Shown here one piece after another: positions 53,157-61,440 of a stretch of 64,000 nt of DNA (position 1 is its first letter; every line of letters starts with the position of its first letter). A program made the position numbers and the translations under genes. Origin of the DNA: Nostoc sp. ATCC 53789 (lineage in GTDB: Bacteria; Cyanobacteriota; Cyanobacteriia; Cyanobacteriales; Nostocaceae). Location: contig NZ_CP046703.1 of NCBI RefSeq assembly GCF_009873495.1, positions 4,878,501 through 4,942,500 on the forward strand, read 5' to 3'. A model generated the notes under the pieces. The model saw nothing but the letters and a program-made list of their open reading frames with translations, did not search any database and was not told where the DNA came from.

Positions 53157-54212
53157 TTAAAGCATCACCAAACTACCTTCTGCTTCTTCTTCTAGTTCAT
53201 AACCATTAGCTAATTTTTCAATTGCTTGGTCAAGCATACCCAAACCTTGATCTACCTTTTCAACTAAACTTAGCTGTCCTCGAAGTTCGGCAGCACCAAC
53301 GAAACCCTTAGCATACCAAGTCATGTGCTTACGGGCTTGACGCACGCCGCGATCGCCTTTATATTCCCATAATGCTTGTAAATGATCTCTTGCACATTCC
53401 AAACGCTGAATCGGAGTAGGTGTCGGTAATATTTCCCCAGTTTTCAGGAAGTGATCGATTTCTCCAACCAAAAACGGATAACCCAAAGTTCCACGGGAAC
53501 ACATCACACCATCAGCACCAGTTTGTTCTAAACATTTTACCGCCGCTTCAACGGAAAAAATATCTCCATTGCCAATTACTGGGATAGAAAGCACTTCTTT
53601 TACACGAGTAATCCATTCCCAACGGGCATTGCCATTGTATCCTTGGGCGCGGGTGCGTCCGTGGACTGTAATCATTTGTGCCCCTGCATCTTCCATCCGC
53701 TTGGCAAAGTCGAGAATAGTAATTTCGTTGTCATTCCAGCCAATACGGGTTTTTACTGTCACAGGCACATCAACAGCTTTCACCACTTCCCGCACAATTG
53801 CTTCTGCTACTTCTGGTTGCCGCAACAAAGAAGAACCGCCACCATTTTTAGTGATTTTATTTACCGGACAACCCATATTAATATCAACAGTATCAGCACC
53901 TTCTGCAACCGCCTTTATTGCTGCTTCTGCCAAAAAATCGGGACGGCAATCGAATAGTTGAACACTAATTGGGCGTTCGTTGGGATCTACCTCCATGATT
54001 TTGGGTAACTGCTTAACATAATGCAATCCCGTAGCATTCACCATTTCGGTATACATCATCGAATCTGGTGCATAACGACGCACGAGACGGCGAAATACCA
54101 TATCCGTTACTCCAGATAGAGGCGACTGGAGAACCCGACTTTTTACCTCAAACGATCCAATTTTGAGGGGTTGAGAAAGTCTAGCTTGGAGAATAGGGGA
54201 AAGCGAAATCAT
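53157..54212 (-). CDS. dusB: tRNA-dihydrouridine synthase (DusB-like)
   Basis: A 351-residue flavoenzyme that reduces uridine to dihydrouridine in tRNA loops. It has an FMN-binding TIM barrel: LQSPLSGVTDMVFRRLVRRY, MYTEMVNATGLHY, QLFDCRPDFLAEAA, the catalytic cysteine in VDINMGCPVNKITKNGGGSS, VPVTVKTRIGWND, ITVHGRTRAQGYNGNARWEW, VIGNGDIFSVEAA, and DGVMCSRGTLGYPFLVGEI. The C-terminal helical recruitment domain includes RQARKHMTWYAKG. DusB is the best subgroup match, but assignment among Dus paralogues is not certain. It ends 71 bases right of the CRISPR array, on the opposite strand. Confidence 0.93.
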   Translation of the reverse strand: MISLSPILQARLSQPLKIGSFEVKSRVLQSPLSGVTDMVFRRLVRRYAPDSMMYTEMVNATGLHYVKQLPKIMEVDPNERPISVQLFDCRPDFLAEAAIKAVAEGADTVDINMGCPVNKITKNGGGSSLLRQPEVAEAIVREVVKAVDVPVTVKTRIGWNDNEITILDFAKRMEDAGAQMITVHGRTRAQGYNGNARWEWITRVKEVLSIPVIGNGDIFSVEAAVKCLEQTGADGVMCSRGTLGYPFLVGEIDHFLKTGEILPTPTPIQRLECARDHLQALWEYKGDRGVRQARKHMTWYAKGFVGAAELRGQLSLVEKVDQGLGMLDQAIEKLANGYELEEEAEGSLVML

Positions 54213-54288
54213 ACAAAAAATTAAAAATTATGGGAATGGAAAATAACAGGAATATTTATGGGTATCTGTGAGTAGTGCTAATTGTAGG

Positions 54289-55122
54289 TTAGGTATCTTG
54301 ACTTGGAGGCTGTTTTTGTATTTCTTGCTGAACTTCCTCTAAACTCAAACCTAACTCTTTTGCCATTTCTTCAAAACTCAATCCCAATCTCAACAACAAA
54401 GGTATCATTCTAAACTTTTCTTCACGCGCTCCTTCTTGTTTACCCTCTTGCTTGCCTTCTTGTTTGCCCTCTTGCTTGCCTTCTTGATAAACTCGTGTTT
54501 GTTTCAAATCGCTTAACCCAAACATACCTTCAATCTCCTCTGGACTCATCGTCGGAAACTTATAAACCAAAATTGTCTCTATTAATTCTAGTAACTGCCG
54601 CCGTTGTGGTTCAATGTTGATTTCTTGCTGAGTTCTCTCTATTAACTGCCTAGCAGATGTAATTGCTGTTTCCTCTTCATCGACCACTAGTTTCATAGTA
54701 GCAATTCCGACTGGCAGCGATGCAGTTTCGCCCAATTCGTTAAGATAAATGCGAGTAACACGATTGCTAGTGAAAAATTCGCTGTAATTATTGATATCTG
54801 CTATATCTAGACTGCGATTGGGATAGATAACTACTCCTCGCCAAGAATTTTTAGGTTTATTTTGACGTAAATATAAACAAATTTCTGAAATTAGGCGCGA
54901 ATAAATTTCTGCGTCGGTTTGAAACTGGACTTCAACAAAATAAATCGGATTTTCTTGCCCTTGTGTTGGGAGAAAAACACCATCTATACGGAATGTCGTT
55001 TGCTTGATTTCAATTGAGGAGAATTTATAACCCTCTGCGGTTTGGGGTAGATTACCAATTAATTCAAAAAATATCTCAGGGAGTTCTTGAAAAAGGCGGT
55101 AAAAAATACTGTCAGTTTTCAC
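54289..55122 (-). CDS. Rpn-family / DUF2887-like PD-(D/E)XK nuclease-like protein
   Basis: A 277-residue protein of the recombination-promoting nuclease / putative transposase group that is abundant in filamentous cyanobacteria. It starts KTDSIFYRLFQELPEIFFEL, has the nuclease-like core FRIDGVFLP and PIYFVEVQFQTDAEIYSRL (D and ExQ), then WRGVVIYPNRS and a helical C-terminus GLSFEEMAKELGLSLEEVQQ. The frame extends 53 codons upstream into the desaturase gene, but the GTG at 55122 starts exactly where the family starts. QEGK is repeated four times (about residues 223-240), encoded by 12-base tandem units. DNA cleavage is inferred from family only. Confidence 0.85.
   Translation of the reverse strand: MKTDSIFYRLFQELPEIFFELIGNLPQTAEGYKFSSIEIKQTTFRIDGVFLPTQGQENPIYFVEVQFQTDAEIYSRLISEICLYLRQNKPKNSWRGVVIYPNRSLDIADINNYSEFFTSNRVTRIYLNELGETASLPVGIATMKLVVDEEETAITSARQLIERTQQEINIEPQRRQLLELIETILVYKFPTMSPEEIEGMFGLSDLKQTRVYQEGKQEGKQEGKQEGKQEGAREEKFRMIPLLLRLGLSFEEMAKELGLSLEEVQQEIQKQPPSQDT
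54434..54487. repeat. 12-base tandem coding repeat (QEGK)
   Basis: Alternating CCTTCTTGTTTG and CCCTCTTGCTTG units in the Rpn-like gene, prone to copy-number change without frameshift. Confidence 0.75.
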
Positions 55123-55243
55123 GCTTGATGTATTGCGGTGATTTAAACTGTTAGATTTTACCGTGAAATACTGCTGGTAAAAATTAGTAAGCCGACTACG
55201 AAAAGCAATCGGCTTAATAAATTCATAGTAATTTAGTTGCAAT

Positions 55244-56101
55244 TTAGCCGTGAGTTGCACCTTGAGGGGGACTTGAAACAACTTTTTTGGCTAAACCCAA
55301 AGTCTGCAAAACTCGGATGCTCCACCAAGTAACATCAATCTCCCACCAAGACAACCCAGATTTCGCCATGTGGGGATAAGTATGATGGTTGTTGTGCCAT
55401 CCTTCTCCATAAGTGACGATGGATACCCACCAAAGATTACGAGCGCCATCGTTAGCATCAAAGGTGCGATAACCCCACAGGTGTGATGCTGAGTTCACAA
55501 ACCAGGTTGAGTGCCAAAGCAAGACACATCTGAGAAACACTCCGTAGAACACAAAAGGCCATCCTCCTAAGCCATATAGGAGTAGTGCGAAGGGTATTTG
55601 CAACAGCAAAAAGTAGCGATCTAGCCAACAATAAAAGGGTTGTCTTGCTAAATCAGGGGCATATTTTTTATAGGTGTCATAGTCAAAAAATTCTGGGCGT
55701 GGGTAAAAAATCCACAATATATGACTCCACCAAAACCCTCTTTGAGCAGAGTAGGGATCTAAATTAATATCTTCGGTGTGAGCGTGATGCTGGCGGTGTC
55801 CACCTACCCAAAAAATTGGCCCACCTTGCAAAGCCAAGGCTCCGATTAGGGCGATCGCATACTCTAACCACTTGGGAACTTGGAAACTCTTATGGCTCAG
55901 TAGTCTATGATATCCCAGGCAAATACCAATGCTCCCAAATAACCAGTGCAGAAACACTAGCAAACCTAATGCTGGCCAGGAGAAAAACCAAGGAGACATA
56001 AGTGCTAAGGCATGAAATGTAGCAAAAAATACCACATTTGTCCAACTGAGTCGAGGTGAGTTGCCTCTCTCAGGGGCGATCGCCCCAAAATTTGCGGTCA
56101 T
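55244..56101 (-). CDS. desC: Acyl-lipid Delta-9 desaturase
   Basis: A 285-residue membrane di-iron desaturase that puts the first double bond into C18 acyl chains of membrane lipids. All three histidine boxes are present: GYHRLLSHKSF (HxxxxH), GGHRQHHAHTED (HxxHH) and GEGWHNNHHTYPH (HxxHH). Hydrophobic helices flank them. The frame is open to 56215, but the ATG at 56101 has AGGA six to seven bases upstream and starts where relatives start. Cyanobacteria often have two desC paralogues; I cannot tell which this is. It is divergent from a TetR-family gene with two palindromic sites in between, suggesting control by that regulator. Confidence 0.92.
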   Translation of the reverse strand: MTANFGAIAPERGNSPRLSWTNVVFFATFHALALMSPWFFSWPALGLLVFLHWLFGSIGICLGYHRLLSHKSFQVPKWLEYAIALIGALALQGGPIFWVGGHRQHHAHTEDINLDPYSAQRGFWWSHILWIFYPRPEFFDYDTYKKYAPDLARQPFYCWLDRYFLLLQIPFALLLYGLGGWPFVFYGVFLRCVLLWHSTWFVNSASHLWGYRTFDANDGARNLWWVSIVTYGEGWHNNHHTYPHMAKSGLSWWEIDVTWWSIRVLQTLGLAKKVVSSPPQGATHG

Positions 56102-56205
56102 AAAAATTCCTGTTGATGGATGATGAAGCAATTTGCCTTTTCTCGGATGCCACCCCACAAGGGATTTACCCGCACTGTATACTAATTCGTTACAGTTGAG
56201 TAAAG

Positions 56206-56220
56206 CAAGTATCACTTACA
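56206..56220. promoter_or_regulatory. Putative TetR operator, site 1
   Basis: GCAAGTATCACTTAC, matching site 2 at 12 of 15 positions. Centre 46 bases from that of site 2. It lies 105 bases before the desC start. Confidence 0.6.
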
Positions 56221-56250
56221 TTTGTTATGCTAGCAGAACTCTGATACCCC

Positions 56251-56267
56251 TGCAAGTGCCACTTGCA
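56251..56267. promoter_or_regulatory. Putative TetR operator, site 2 (perfect palindrome)
   Basis: TGCAAGTG-C-CACTTGCA, an exact 17-base palindrome ending eight bases before the TetR ATG, well placed for autorepression. No experiment is implied. Confidence 0.68.
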
Positions 56268-56274
56268 TTTTTCT

Positions 56275-57504
56275 ATGTCGTCTCACCTCGTTTCCACTCG
56301 TCAACGCTTGATTCAAGCTGCACTTGAGTTGTTTTCTGCTCAGGGAGTTAGCGCTACCACAACCCGCCAAATTGCAGAAAAAGCCGAAGTCAACGAAGTG
56401 ACTCTATTTCGGAATTTTGGCAATAAGCATGGACTGCTTTTAGCGGTGCTGGAAGAGTCCGCAGCCTTTAAGGATTTAGGTGAATCGCTGGTGCGGCGGG
56501 CAACGCCTCCCGGCAATGTGTACCAAGCTCTCAAAGATTATGCAAGTGATAGCTTGCACGCATTAGAACGAGTGCCAGAGTTTGTCCGGTCTGTGGTAGG
56601 TGAAGCCGACCAATTCCCGGCAGAAAATCGCCGCGCACTAGGCAGGGGAGTTACAGAGGCAAACCGTTATGTAGCTCAGTATTTAGCTACTGTAATCCAG
56701 CAAGGGCACCTAAATACTTATTTACCAGCAGAAAAATTAGCTAGTTTGCTAAATGGGATGATCTTGGGATATGCCGTAATTGAGTTCACCAGCGAATTTC
56801 ACGAACTTTGGGAGGATCGGAATGATTTTCTCGAAAATTTGGTGGAGTTGTTTTTACATGGAGCCATGTCGTCCTCAGCAGAATCAGCAATAAATTGCTT
56901 ACAAGGAGGGTTCACCACCACAGAAGTAGCTGATTTGCCTGCTAGTTTAGTTCACGAAATTTTACAACAAGCCAGGAAATCGGGAGTACGAGATTATGCC
57001 TTGGCTTATGTGTTATTTGGGGCTGGGTTATCTGCCACAGAAATAATTAGCTTGGAGCGATCGCACCAAATCTACGATCCTCAAGGGCACTTCCTGCAAA
57101 TTACAATCCCCGGATGTATCCGTCAAGTACCAGTAAATCAGTGGATTTTGGGCAAACGCTACGGTTCTTTTACCAATAATCCCTTAATCAAATGGCTGAA
57201 AAGTCGTAAAGATGCTCAAACAGCCATGTTTTTGAATGAAACAGGTAAACCCATGACAGAATCAGAGCTTGAGACACGTTGGCAAGTATGGAGTGAGGGA
57301 TTACTAACTCCCCAAGGACAAACGCCAGCGATCGCTCAGGCTCAACAAACTTGGCGCGTAGAAATGTTGATGCGGGGAATCACCTTGGAAAACCTGATTA
57401 TCTTAACAGGCTGCGATCGCATTCAATTACAACCCTATGTCCGCCGAGCCAAAGAAAAAGCTGCCCTAGAGCAAGCTACCCGTTTGGATCACAAGCCAGG
57501 ATAG
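56275..57504 (+). CDS. TetR/AcrR regulator fused to a degenerate tyrosine-recombinase-like domain
   Basis: A 409-residue protein. Residues 1-55 are a TetR HTH (STRQRLIQAALELFSAQGVS, TTRQIAEKAEVNEVTLFRNF). Residues to about 195 form the usual TetR ligand domain (MILGYAVIEFTSEFHELW, ENLVELFLHG). About 200 more residues follow, where most TetR proteins stop. They run parallel to a tyrosine-recombinase catalytic domain: RDYALAYVLFGAGLSATEII (box I, with S for the catalytic R), a strand-turn-strand IRQVPVN, FLNETGKPMTESELETRW, QTWRVEMLMRGITLENLIIL and TGCDRIQLQPYVRRAK (the Y is kept, the HxxR and LGH residues are not). The domain is therefore probably non-catalytic and may aid oligomer or DNA contacts. 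It faces desC across two palindromes. A TTG start at 56263 would lie inside the palindrome; ATG 56275 is preferred. Confidence 0.82.
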   Translation: MSSHLVSTRQRLIQAALELFSAQGVSATTTRQIAEKAEVNEVTLFRNFGNKHGLLLAVLEESAAFKDLGESLVRRATPPGNVYQALKDYASDSLHALERVPEFVRSVVGEADQFPAENRRALGRGVTEANRYVAQYLATVIQQGHLNTYLPAEKLASLLNGMILGYAVIEFTSEFHELWEDRNDFLENLVELFLHGAMSSSAESAINCLQGGFTTTEVADLPASLVHEILQQARKSGVRDYALAYVLFGAGLSATEIISLERSHQIYDPQGHFLQITIPGCIRQVPVNQWILGKRYGSFTNNPLIKWLKSRKDAQTAMFLNETGKPMTESELETRWQVWSEGLLTPQGQTPAIAQAQQTWRVEMLMRGITLENLIILTGCDRIQLQPYVRRAKEKAALEQATRLDHKPG

Positions 57505-57585
57505 GGTACGACTAAGCAATTAAAAATTAAAAATTAAAAATGAATAAATGGACGGGCTGTAAGCATTTTGGTGTCGACCAATTGT

Positions 57586-59442
57586 TTAATTTAAGGGTTC
57601 CATAATGGCTCTTAAACCATTGCTAGAGAGTGTTTTGAGCATTTCTTTAGCGTTATATTCACTGCTAAATACTCCTGCTTGCATAACTCTTTGACCTTCC
57701 CAAACTGTGGGAAACGCACCAGGAGCAAGCGATCGCACTAAATCTTGATCCCTATCAGTCAAGAGTGGAACTACTACGCGATAACGGATACCGAACTGTG
57801 TCGCAGATTTACTAGCATAAGGAATACTTGCAGAACTTGTTTGCATATTGCCAGTATTACTAATGGGGATATTGTTATCAGGAAGTGGTAAAAGTGCTGA
57901 CGCATTTGGGGCAGTCGCTTCTCGTATTGGTAATGGCTGCTGTGTTTGATTCCTTGTGCTAGTAACTGAATTAGATGGGTACTCAGGGGCAGTAAATTCA
58001 ATTGTATTAGGATCAATCCGCACATAATTCAACTGTGGTGTATTAGGCGGCTGCGCTGGACTGGAAGTTGCAATTTGAGTGTTAGTTGGTATTTGTCTCG
58101 CCGACAAGCTGCTAGGTGTTGGAAATCCAGCAACTTTAGATGTGGGTTGCTGTTGATTGGATATAGGCGTGGAAAGTGGAACCTTAGCTGGCACTAATGG
58201 TAGCAATTGAGTGTTTAATTTTGCAGAAACAGGATTATTTGCTGAAATGCTGTTGCTGTTTTGGCTATTAGTAGTTTCAGAGATTCCGGGAGCCGAGAAG
58301 GTGATTTCCCCAGTTGGTGGTATTTCTTGTAATACATTGTTGGGAGTCGATTGAGAATTTTGTGCTGCTAGTGCTATTGTGCCGTTAATATCTACCTTGC
58401 CACTGATGCGATCGCTCACAAGATTATTACCACCAGCAGAAATCATCTGTTTAGCAGCGCTGGCGTTAATGTCATAGCGAGCATTATTTTGAAATTGATT
58501 ACCCCCAGGTTCCGATGCACTACCCAAATCTGGCATTGCTTGAGCGATCGCAACTAGACCATCTTCTTTATTATCTTGAATAATATTATTTCGTAAAATC
58601 GGGTGGGCCTTTGCTTGCACGACAATTCCCGATCTATTGTTCTGAATTTGATTGCCTATAACTATCGGAGCGGCATTTTGGGCAATATTAATGCCAAAAC
58701 CCGTTTGGTGAAAGACATTTTCTTTCACTTGGGGGCTGGAATTCCCGGCAATTGTCATGCCATTGGCTCCATTGCGATCGAAGTAATTCTTGCTAATGGT
58801 AGGTGCAGCATTACCACTGACAGAAATCCCATCTTGGGTACTGCCGGTAAAGGTATTTTCCGCGATTACCGGATCGCTAGATTCAATCCATAAACCGTAA
58901 CCCCGGCGATTGGAGTTCGTCACCGTCACCCCAGTGAGCAAAGCTTGGTTTGCTCCCACAATTGTGACGTTTTGACCACCAAAGCTCCGACTCAAGTAAT
59001 CACCGCCTCCCTGAATGATAATATCCTTACCTTGATTGCTAGGGTTGCCTTGAATTGAAACACCCGGTTTCAACATTAAGGGAAATTCCTCTCCTGTTTC
59101 GGCGCTATAAGTGCCCGTAGAGAGCATAATTACAGTATTGGGGTTAGCTAATCGCAACGCATGGGTAATCGTTTTCACGGGAGCGGATTCGCTGCCATTA
59201 CCTGCGCTGTCATTGCCACCATTTGAGTTAACAAACAGCACATTAGCCTGAGAATTTTTTGTCTCACCTAAAGGTGCTGAATTTGGTGTTGATGGTATCT
59301 GAGCGATGCCTTCGGCGGGCTTTGCCAACGCATTATCCAGGAACGTCATACTTGTCGCTCCCATACTTACGGTAAAAGATAATACTGATAAGCTAAAAAA
59401 TAAAAGTCTTGCTGATTCCAGAAACTTAAGCTTTGCAAGCAT
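57586..59442 (-). CDS. Secreted DUF1565 right-handed beta-helix protein with SPOR-like C-terminus
   Basis: A protein of about 618 residues. The signal peptide (LLFFSLSVLSFTVSMGATSM) ends near ALA-KPAEG. The DUF1565 region begins VLFVNSNGGNDSAGNGSESA, PVKTITHALRLANPNTVIML and continues as a parallel beta helix with repeated right-handed turns (NPVIAEN-type units: PVIAENTFTGSTQDGISVSG, APTISKNYFDRNGANGMTIA, SPQVKENVFHQTGFGINIAQ, HPILRNNIIQDNKEDGLVAI). A Ser/Pro/Thr-rich linker (about 380-555) leads to a final 65-residue domain YRVVVPLLTDRDQDLVRSLA ... VMQAGVFSSEYNAKEMLKTL, SPOR-like, which may bind peptidoglycan. Upstream starts at 59487 (ATG, with GGAG) and 59496 (GTG) are possible. Residues NALAKPAEGIA are encoded by a dispersed repeat. 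Confidence 0.85.
   Translation of the reverse strand: MLAKLKFLESARLLFFSLSVLSFTVSMGATSMTFLDNALAKPAEGIAQIPSTPNSAPLGETKNSQANVLFVNSNGGNDSAGNGSESAPVKTITHALRLANPNTVIMLSTGTYSAETGEEFPLMLKPGVSIQGNPSNQGKDIIIQGGGDYLSRSFGGQNVTIVGANQALLTGVTVTNSNRRGYGLWIESSDPVIAENTFTGSTQDGISVSGNAAPTISKNYFDRNGANGMTIAGNSSPQVKENVFHQTGFGINIAQNAAPIVIGNQIQNNRSGIVVQAKAHPILRNNIIQDNKEDGLVAIAQAMPDLGSASEPGGNQFQNNARYDINASAAKQMISAGGNNLVSDRISGKVDINGTIALAAQNSQSTPNNVLQEIPPTGEITFSAPGISETTNSQNSNSISANNPVSAKLNTQLLPLVPAKVPLSTPISNQQQPTSKVAGFPTPSSLSARQIPTNTQIATSSPAQPPNTPQLNYVRIDPNTIEFTAPEYPSNSVTSTRNQTQQPLPIREATAPNASALLPLPDNNIPISNTGNMQTSSASIPYASKSATQFGIRYRVVVPLLTDRDQDLVRSLAPGAFPTVWEGQRVMQAGVFSSEYNAKEMLKTLSSNGLRAIMEPLN
59303..59332. repeat. GCGATGCC-type dispersed repeat inside a coding region
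   Basis: GCGATGCCTTCGGCGGGC followed by TTTGCCAACGCA. It matches the intergenic copy at 31026-31055 at 26 of 30 positions, and supplies codons at the end of the signal peptide. Confidence 0.75.
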
Positions 59443-59496
59443 AATATTTACTCTACGGTACTTAGGAAACACACGGTAGTGAATCATATTTAACAC

Positions 59497-59983
59497 AACT
59501 CCTTAGAAGTAACAATAAATTCTTATACTCTTAGAGAGTATTATGTCGATAATATTACTCACATATTGACCGATTGGCGATTTTTAATACAGGGTAATAA
59601 ATGATATTGTGCCTGTTCGAGAATACCTTGCTCTAAAAGACACGTTACGCGATCGCCAAAATACCCTCACCCTAAAAGAGCTTGTAATTCAGGATTTACA
59701 CAAAAAATTCTTCATCGAGAGACAAACACTCTCTAAATAGTATCTATGCAGTCTCAATTTAATTTGCCCATTGGAGATTTTCTGATGTATCCCTTTCGGC
59801 TAGTCTTTTGTAAGCTCGTTGTTCACCCTAAAATACTTGACTAACCTTAGTGCAAAACTGTAGCCTCAAACTACCCTTATCACTGCATATAAGAACATGG
59901 GATAATTTATCGTAACCATGATTACTACGCTTTTTCGCGTAGATTCGGCAAAAATTGAGTAAAAAAAGCAAATTAATTGACTT
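59497..59983. other. Divergent intergenic region before thiE
   Basis: About 490 bases with promoters for the beta-helix gene and thiE. A small hairpin CTACGC-TTTTTC-GCGTAG lies at 59925-59942, 41 bases before the thiE start. I looked for a TPP riboswitch (CTGAGA, ACCCTT, GAACCTGA) and found no coherent one. Confidence 0.45.
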
Positions 59984-61099
59984 ATGGTTACTAAGAGATA
60001 TGATAATTCACATTTTGATGAAAGCACTAACGGGGTTGTTGTAATGGTCGAGCCATACAGCCAAAAAGAGCAAGTACAGCAAGTTGTCTATCGCATTTTA
60101 GATGCCAATTTAGACCGCGCTCGTGAAGGCTTGCGAATTATTGAAGAATGGTGTCGCTTTGGCTTGAATAATGCCCAGTTAGCTCTTGAATGCAAGCGTC
60201 TGCGACAAGAATTAGCCAAGTGGCATACCCCAGAATTACGAGCGGCGCGAGACACACCAGGCGATCCTGGGACTGAGTTAACTCATCCTCAAGAAGAAGA
60301 ACGAGCTAGTATAAAATCAGTATTGCAAGCTAACTTTTGCCGTGTCGAAGAAGCATTGCGGGTGTTGGAAGAATACAGCAAGCTTTATCAGCCAAATATA
60401 GCTAAAGCTTGTAAGCAGATGCGCTATCAGGTTTATACCCTAGAAAGTAATTTAATGGGTCATCAGCGCCATCAATTGTTGTGGCGATCGCATTTGTATC
60501 TTGTTACTTCCCCGAATGAAAATTTATTGAATAACGTCGAAGCTGCACTTAAAGGGGGATTAACGCTTCTACAATACCGTGACAAAACCACCGATGATTC
60601 TTTGCGTTTGGAACAAGCCAGAAAACTCCGACAGTTATGCCATATCTACGGTGCTTTATTCATTGTTAACGATCGCGTGGATCTCGCTTTAGCTGTCGAT
60701 GCAGATGGGGTACATCTGGGACAACAAGATATGCCTATTGCTATTGCTCGGGAATTACTCGGTTCACAGCGTTTAATAGGTCTTTCCACCACCAATAAAG
60801 AAGAAATGCAAGGAGCAATTGCTGAAGGTGTAGATTACATTGGCGTGGGGCCAGTTTATGAAACTCCCACAAAAGTAGGTAAGGCAGCAACAGGTTTAGA
60901 ATATGTCAGCTATGCCGCGAAAAATTGCTCAATTCCCTGGTTTGCCATTGGCGGAATCGATGCCAATAATATCAATGATGTGATCGATGCTGGAGCCAAA
61001 CGTGTAGCAGTAGTGCGATCGCTCATGCAAGCTGAACAGCCTACCCTAGTAACACAATATTTGCTCTCCCAACTCAATCGCATTAAGCCAGAACTCTAA
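59984..61099 (+). CDS. thiE: Thiamine-phosphate synthase with cyanobacterial N-terminal domain
   Basis: A 371-residue enzyme that joins the thiazole and pyrimidine phosphates to thiamine phosphate. The C-terminal half (about 168-371) is the TIM-barrel ThiE: LYLVTSPNENLLNNVEAALK, GGLTLLQYRDKTTDD, LFIVNDRVDLALAVDADGVH, LGQQDMPIAIARELLG, IGLSTTNKEEMQ, DYIGVGPVYETPTKVGKAAT and WFAIGGIDANNINDVIDAGA. The N-terminal 160 residues (VVYRILDANLDRAREGLRII, FCRVEEALRVLEEYSKL) form a helical domain, common in cyanobacterial ThiE and of unclear function. The ATG at 60044 (MVEPYSQ, with GGGG before it) is an alternative start. thiS follows on the same strand. Confidence 0.95.
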   Translation: MVTKRYDNSHFDESTNGVVVMVEPYSQKEQVQQVVYRILDANLDRAREGLRIIEEWCRFGLNNAQLALECKRLRQELAKWHTPELRAARDTPGDPGTELTHPQEEERASIKSVLQANFCRVEEALRVLEEYSKLYQPNIAKACKQMRYQVYTLESNLMGHQRHQLLWRSHLYLVTSPNENLLNNVEAALKGGLTLLQYRDKTTDDSLRLEQARKLRQLCHIYGALFIVNDRVDLALAVDADGVHLGQQDMPIAIARELLGSQRLIGLSTTNKEEMQGAIAEGVDYIGVGPVYETPTKVGKAATGLEYVSYAAKNCSIPWFAIGGIDANNINDVIDAGAKRVAVVRSLMQAEQPTLVTQYLLSQLNRIKPEL

Positions 61100-61103
61100 A
61101 AGA

Positions 61104-61226
61104 GTCATTTGTCATTAGTCATTTGTCATTAGCCCAAAGTGAGTAACCAATTACCCATTCCTGATACTTCGACTGCGCTCAGTACAAGTTCCCAATTCCC
61201 AATTCCCCATTCCCCATTCCCACATT
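61104..61226. repeat. Heptamer and TTCCCAATTCCCAATTCCCC-type repeats between thiE and thiS
   Basis: GTCATTT/GTCATTA units at 61104-61132 and CCCAATT/CCCCATT units at 61190-61222. They end just before the thiS start codon. Confidence 0.75.
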
Positions 61227-61227
61227 T

Positions 61228-61440
61228 ATGTCTAATGAGATTACGGTTCAGGTAAATGGGGAAACCCATAGCTGTTCGTTTCAAATTTCTTTACCCGACT
61301 TGATCCAACAGTTGGGTTTTAACCCGCGCTTGGTGGCTGTAGAATATAACGGCGAAATTTTACATCGCCAGTTTTGGCCACAAACCAAATTGCAGCCAGG
61401 CGATCGTTTAGAAGTAGTAACTATTGTTGGTGGTGGTTAG
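61228..61440 (+). CDS. thiS: Sulfur carrier protein ThiS
   Basis: A 70-residue ubiquitin-like protein that carries sulfur as a C-terminal thiocarboxylate for thiazole synthesis. It shows the family layout: ITVQVNGETHSCSF, LPDLIQQLGFNPRLVAVEYN, GEILHR and the ending DRLEVVTIVGGG, with the required terminal Gly-Gly. It follows thiE, so the two form a thiamine gene pair, although repeats fill the 128-base gap. The last four bases overlap the end of the convergent beta-lactamase gene. Confidence 0.96.
   Translation: MSNEITVQVNGETHSCSFQISLPDLIQQLGFNPRLVAVEYNGEILHRQFWPQTKLQPGDRLEVVTIVGGG

Noticed and set aside
55123..55281. N-terminal extension of the Rpn-like protein
   Set aside because: It overlaps the desaturase gene and the family start matches the GTG at 55122.
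59850..59983. TPP riboswitch upstream of thiE
   Set aside because: The conserved CTGAGA and ACCCTTxxAACCTGATCTGG-type blocks are not present in order; only a small hairpin is seen.
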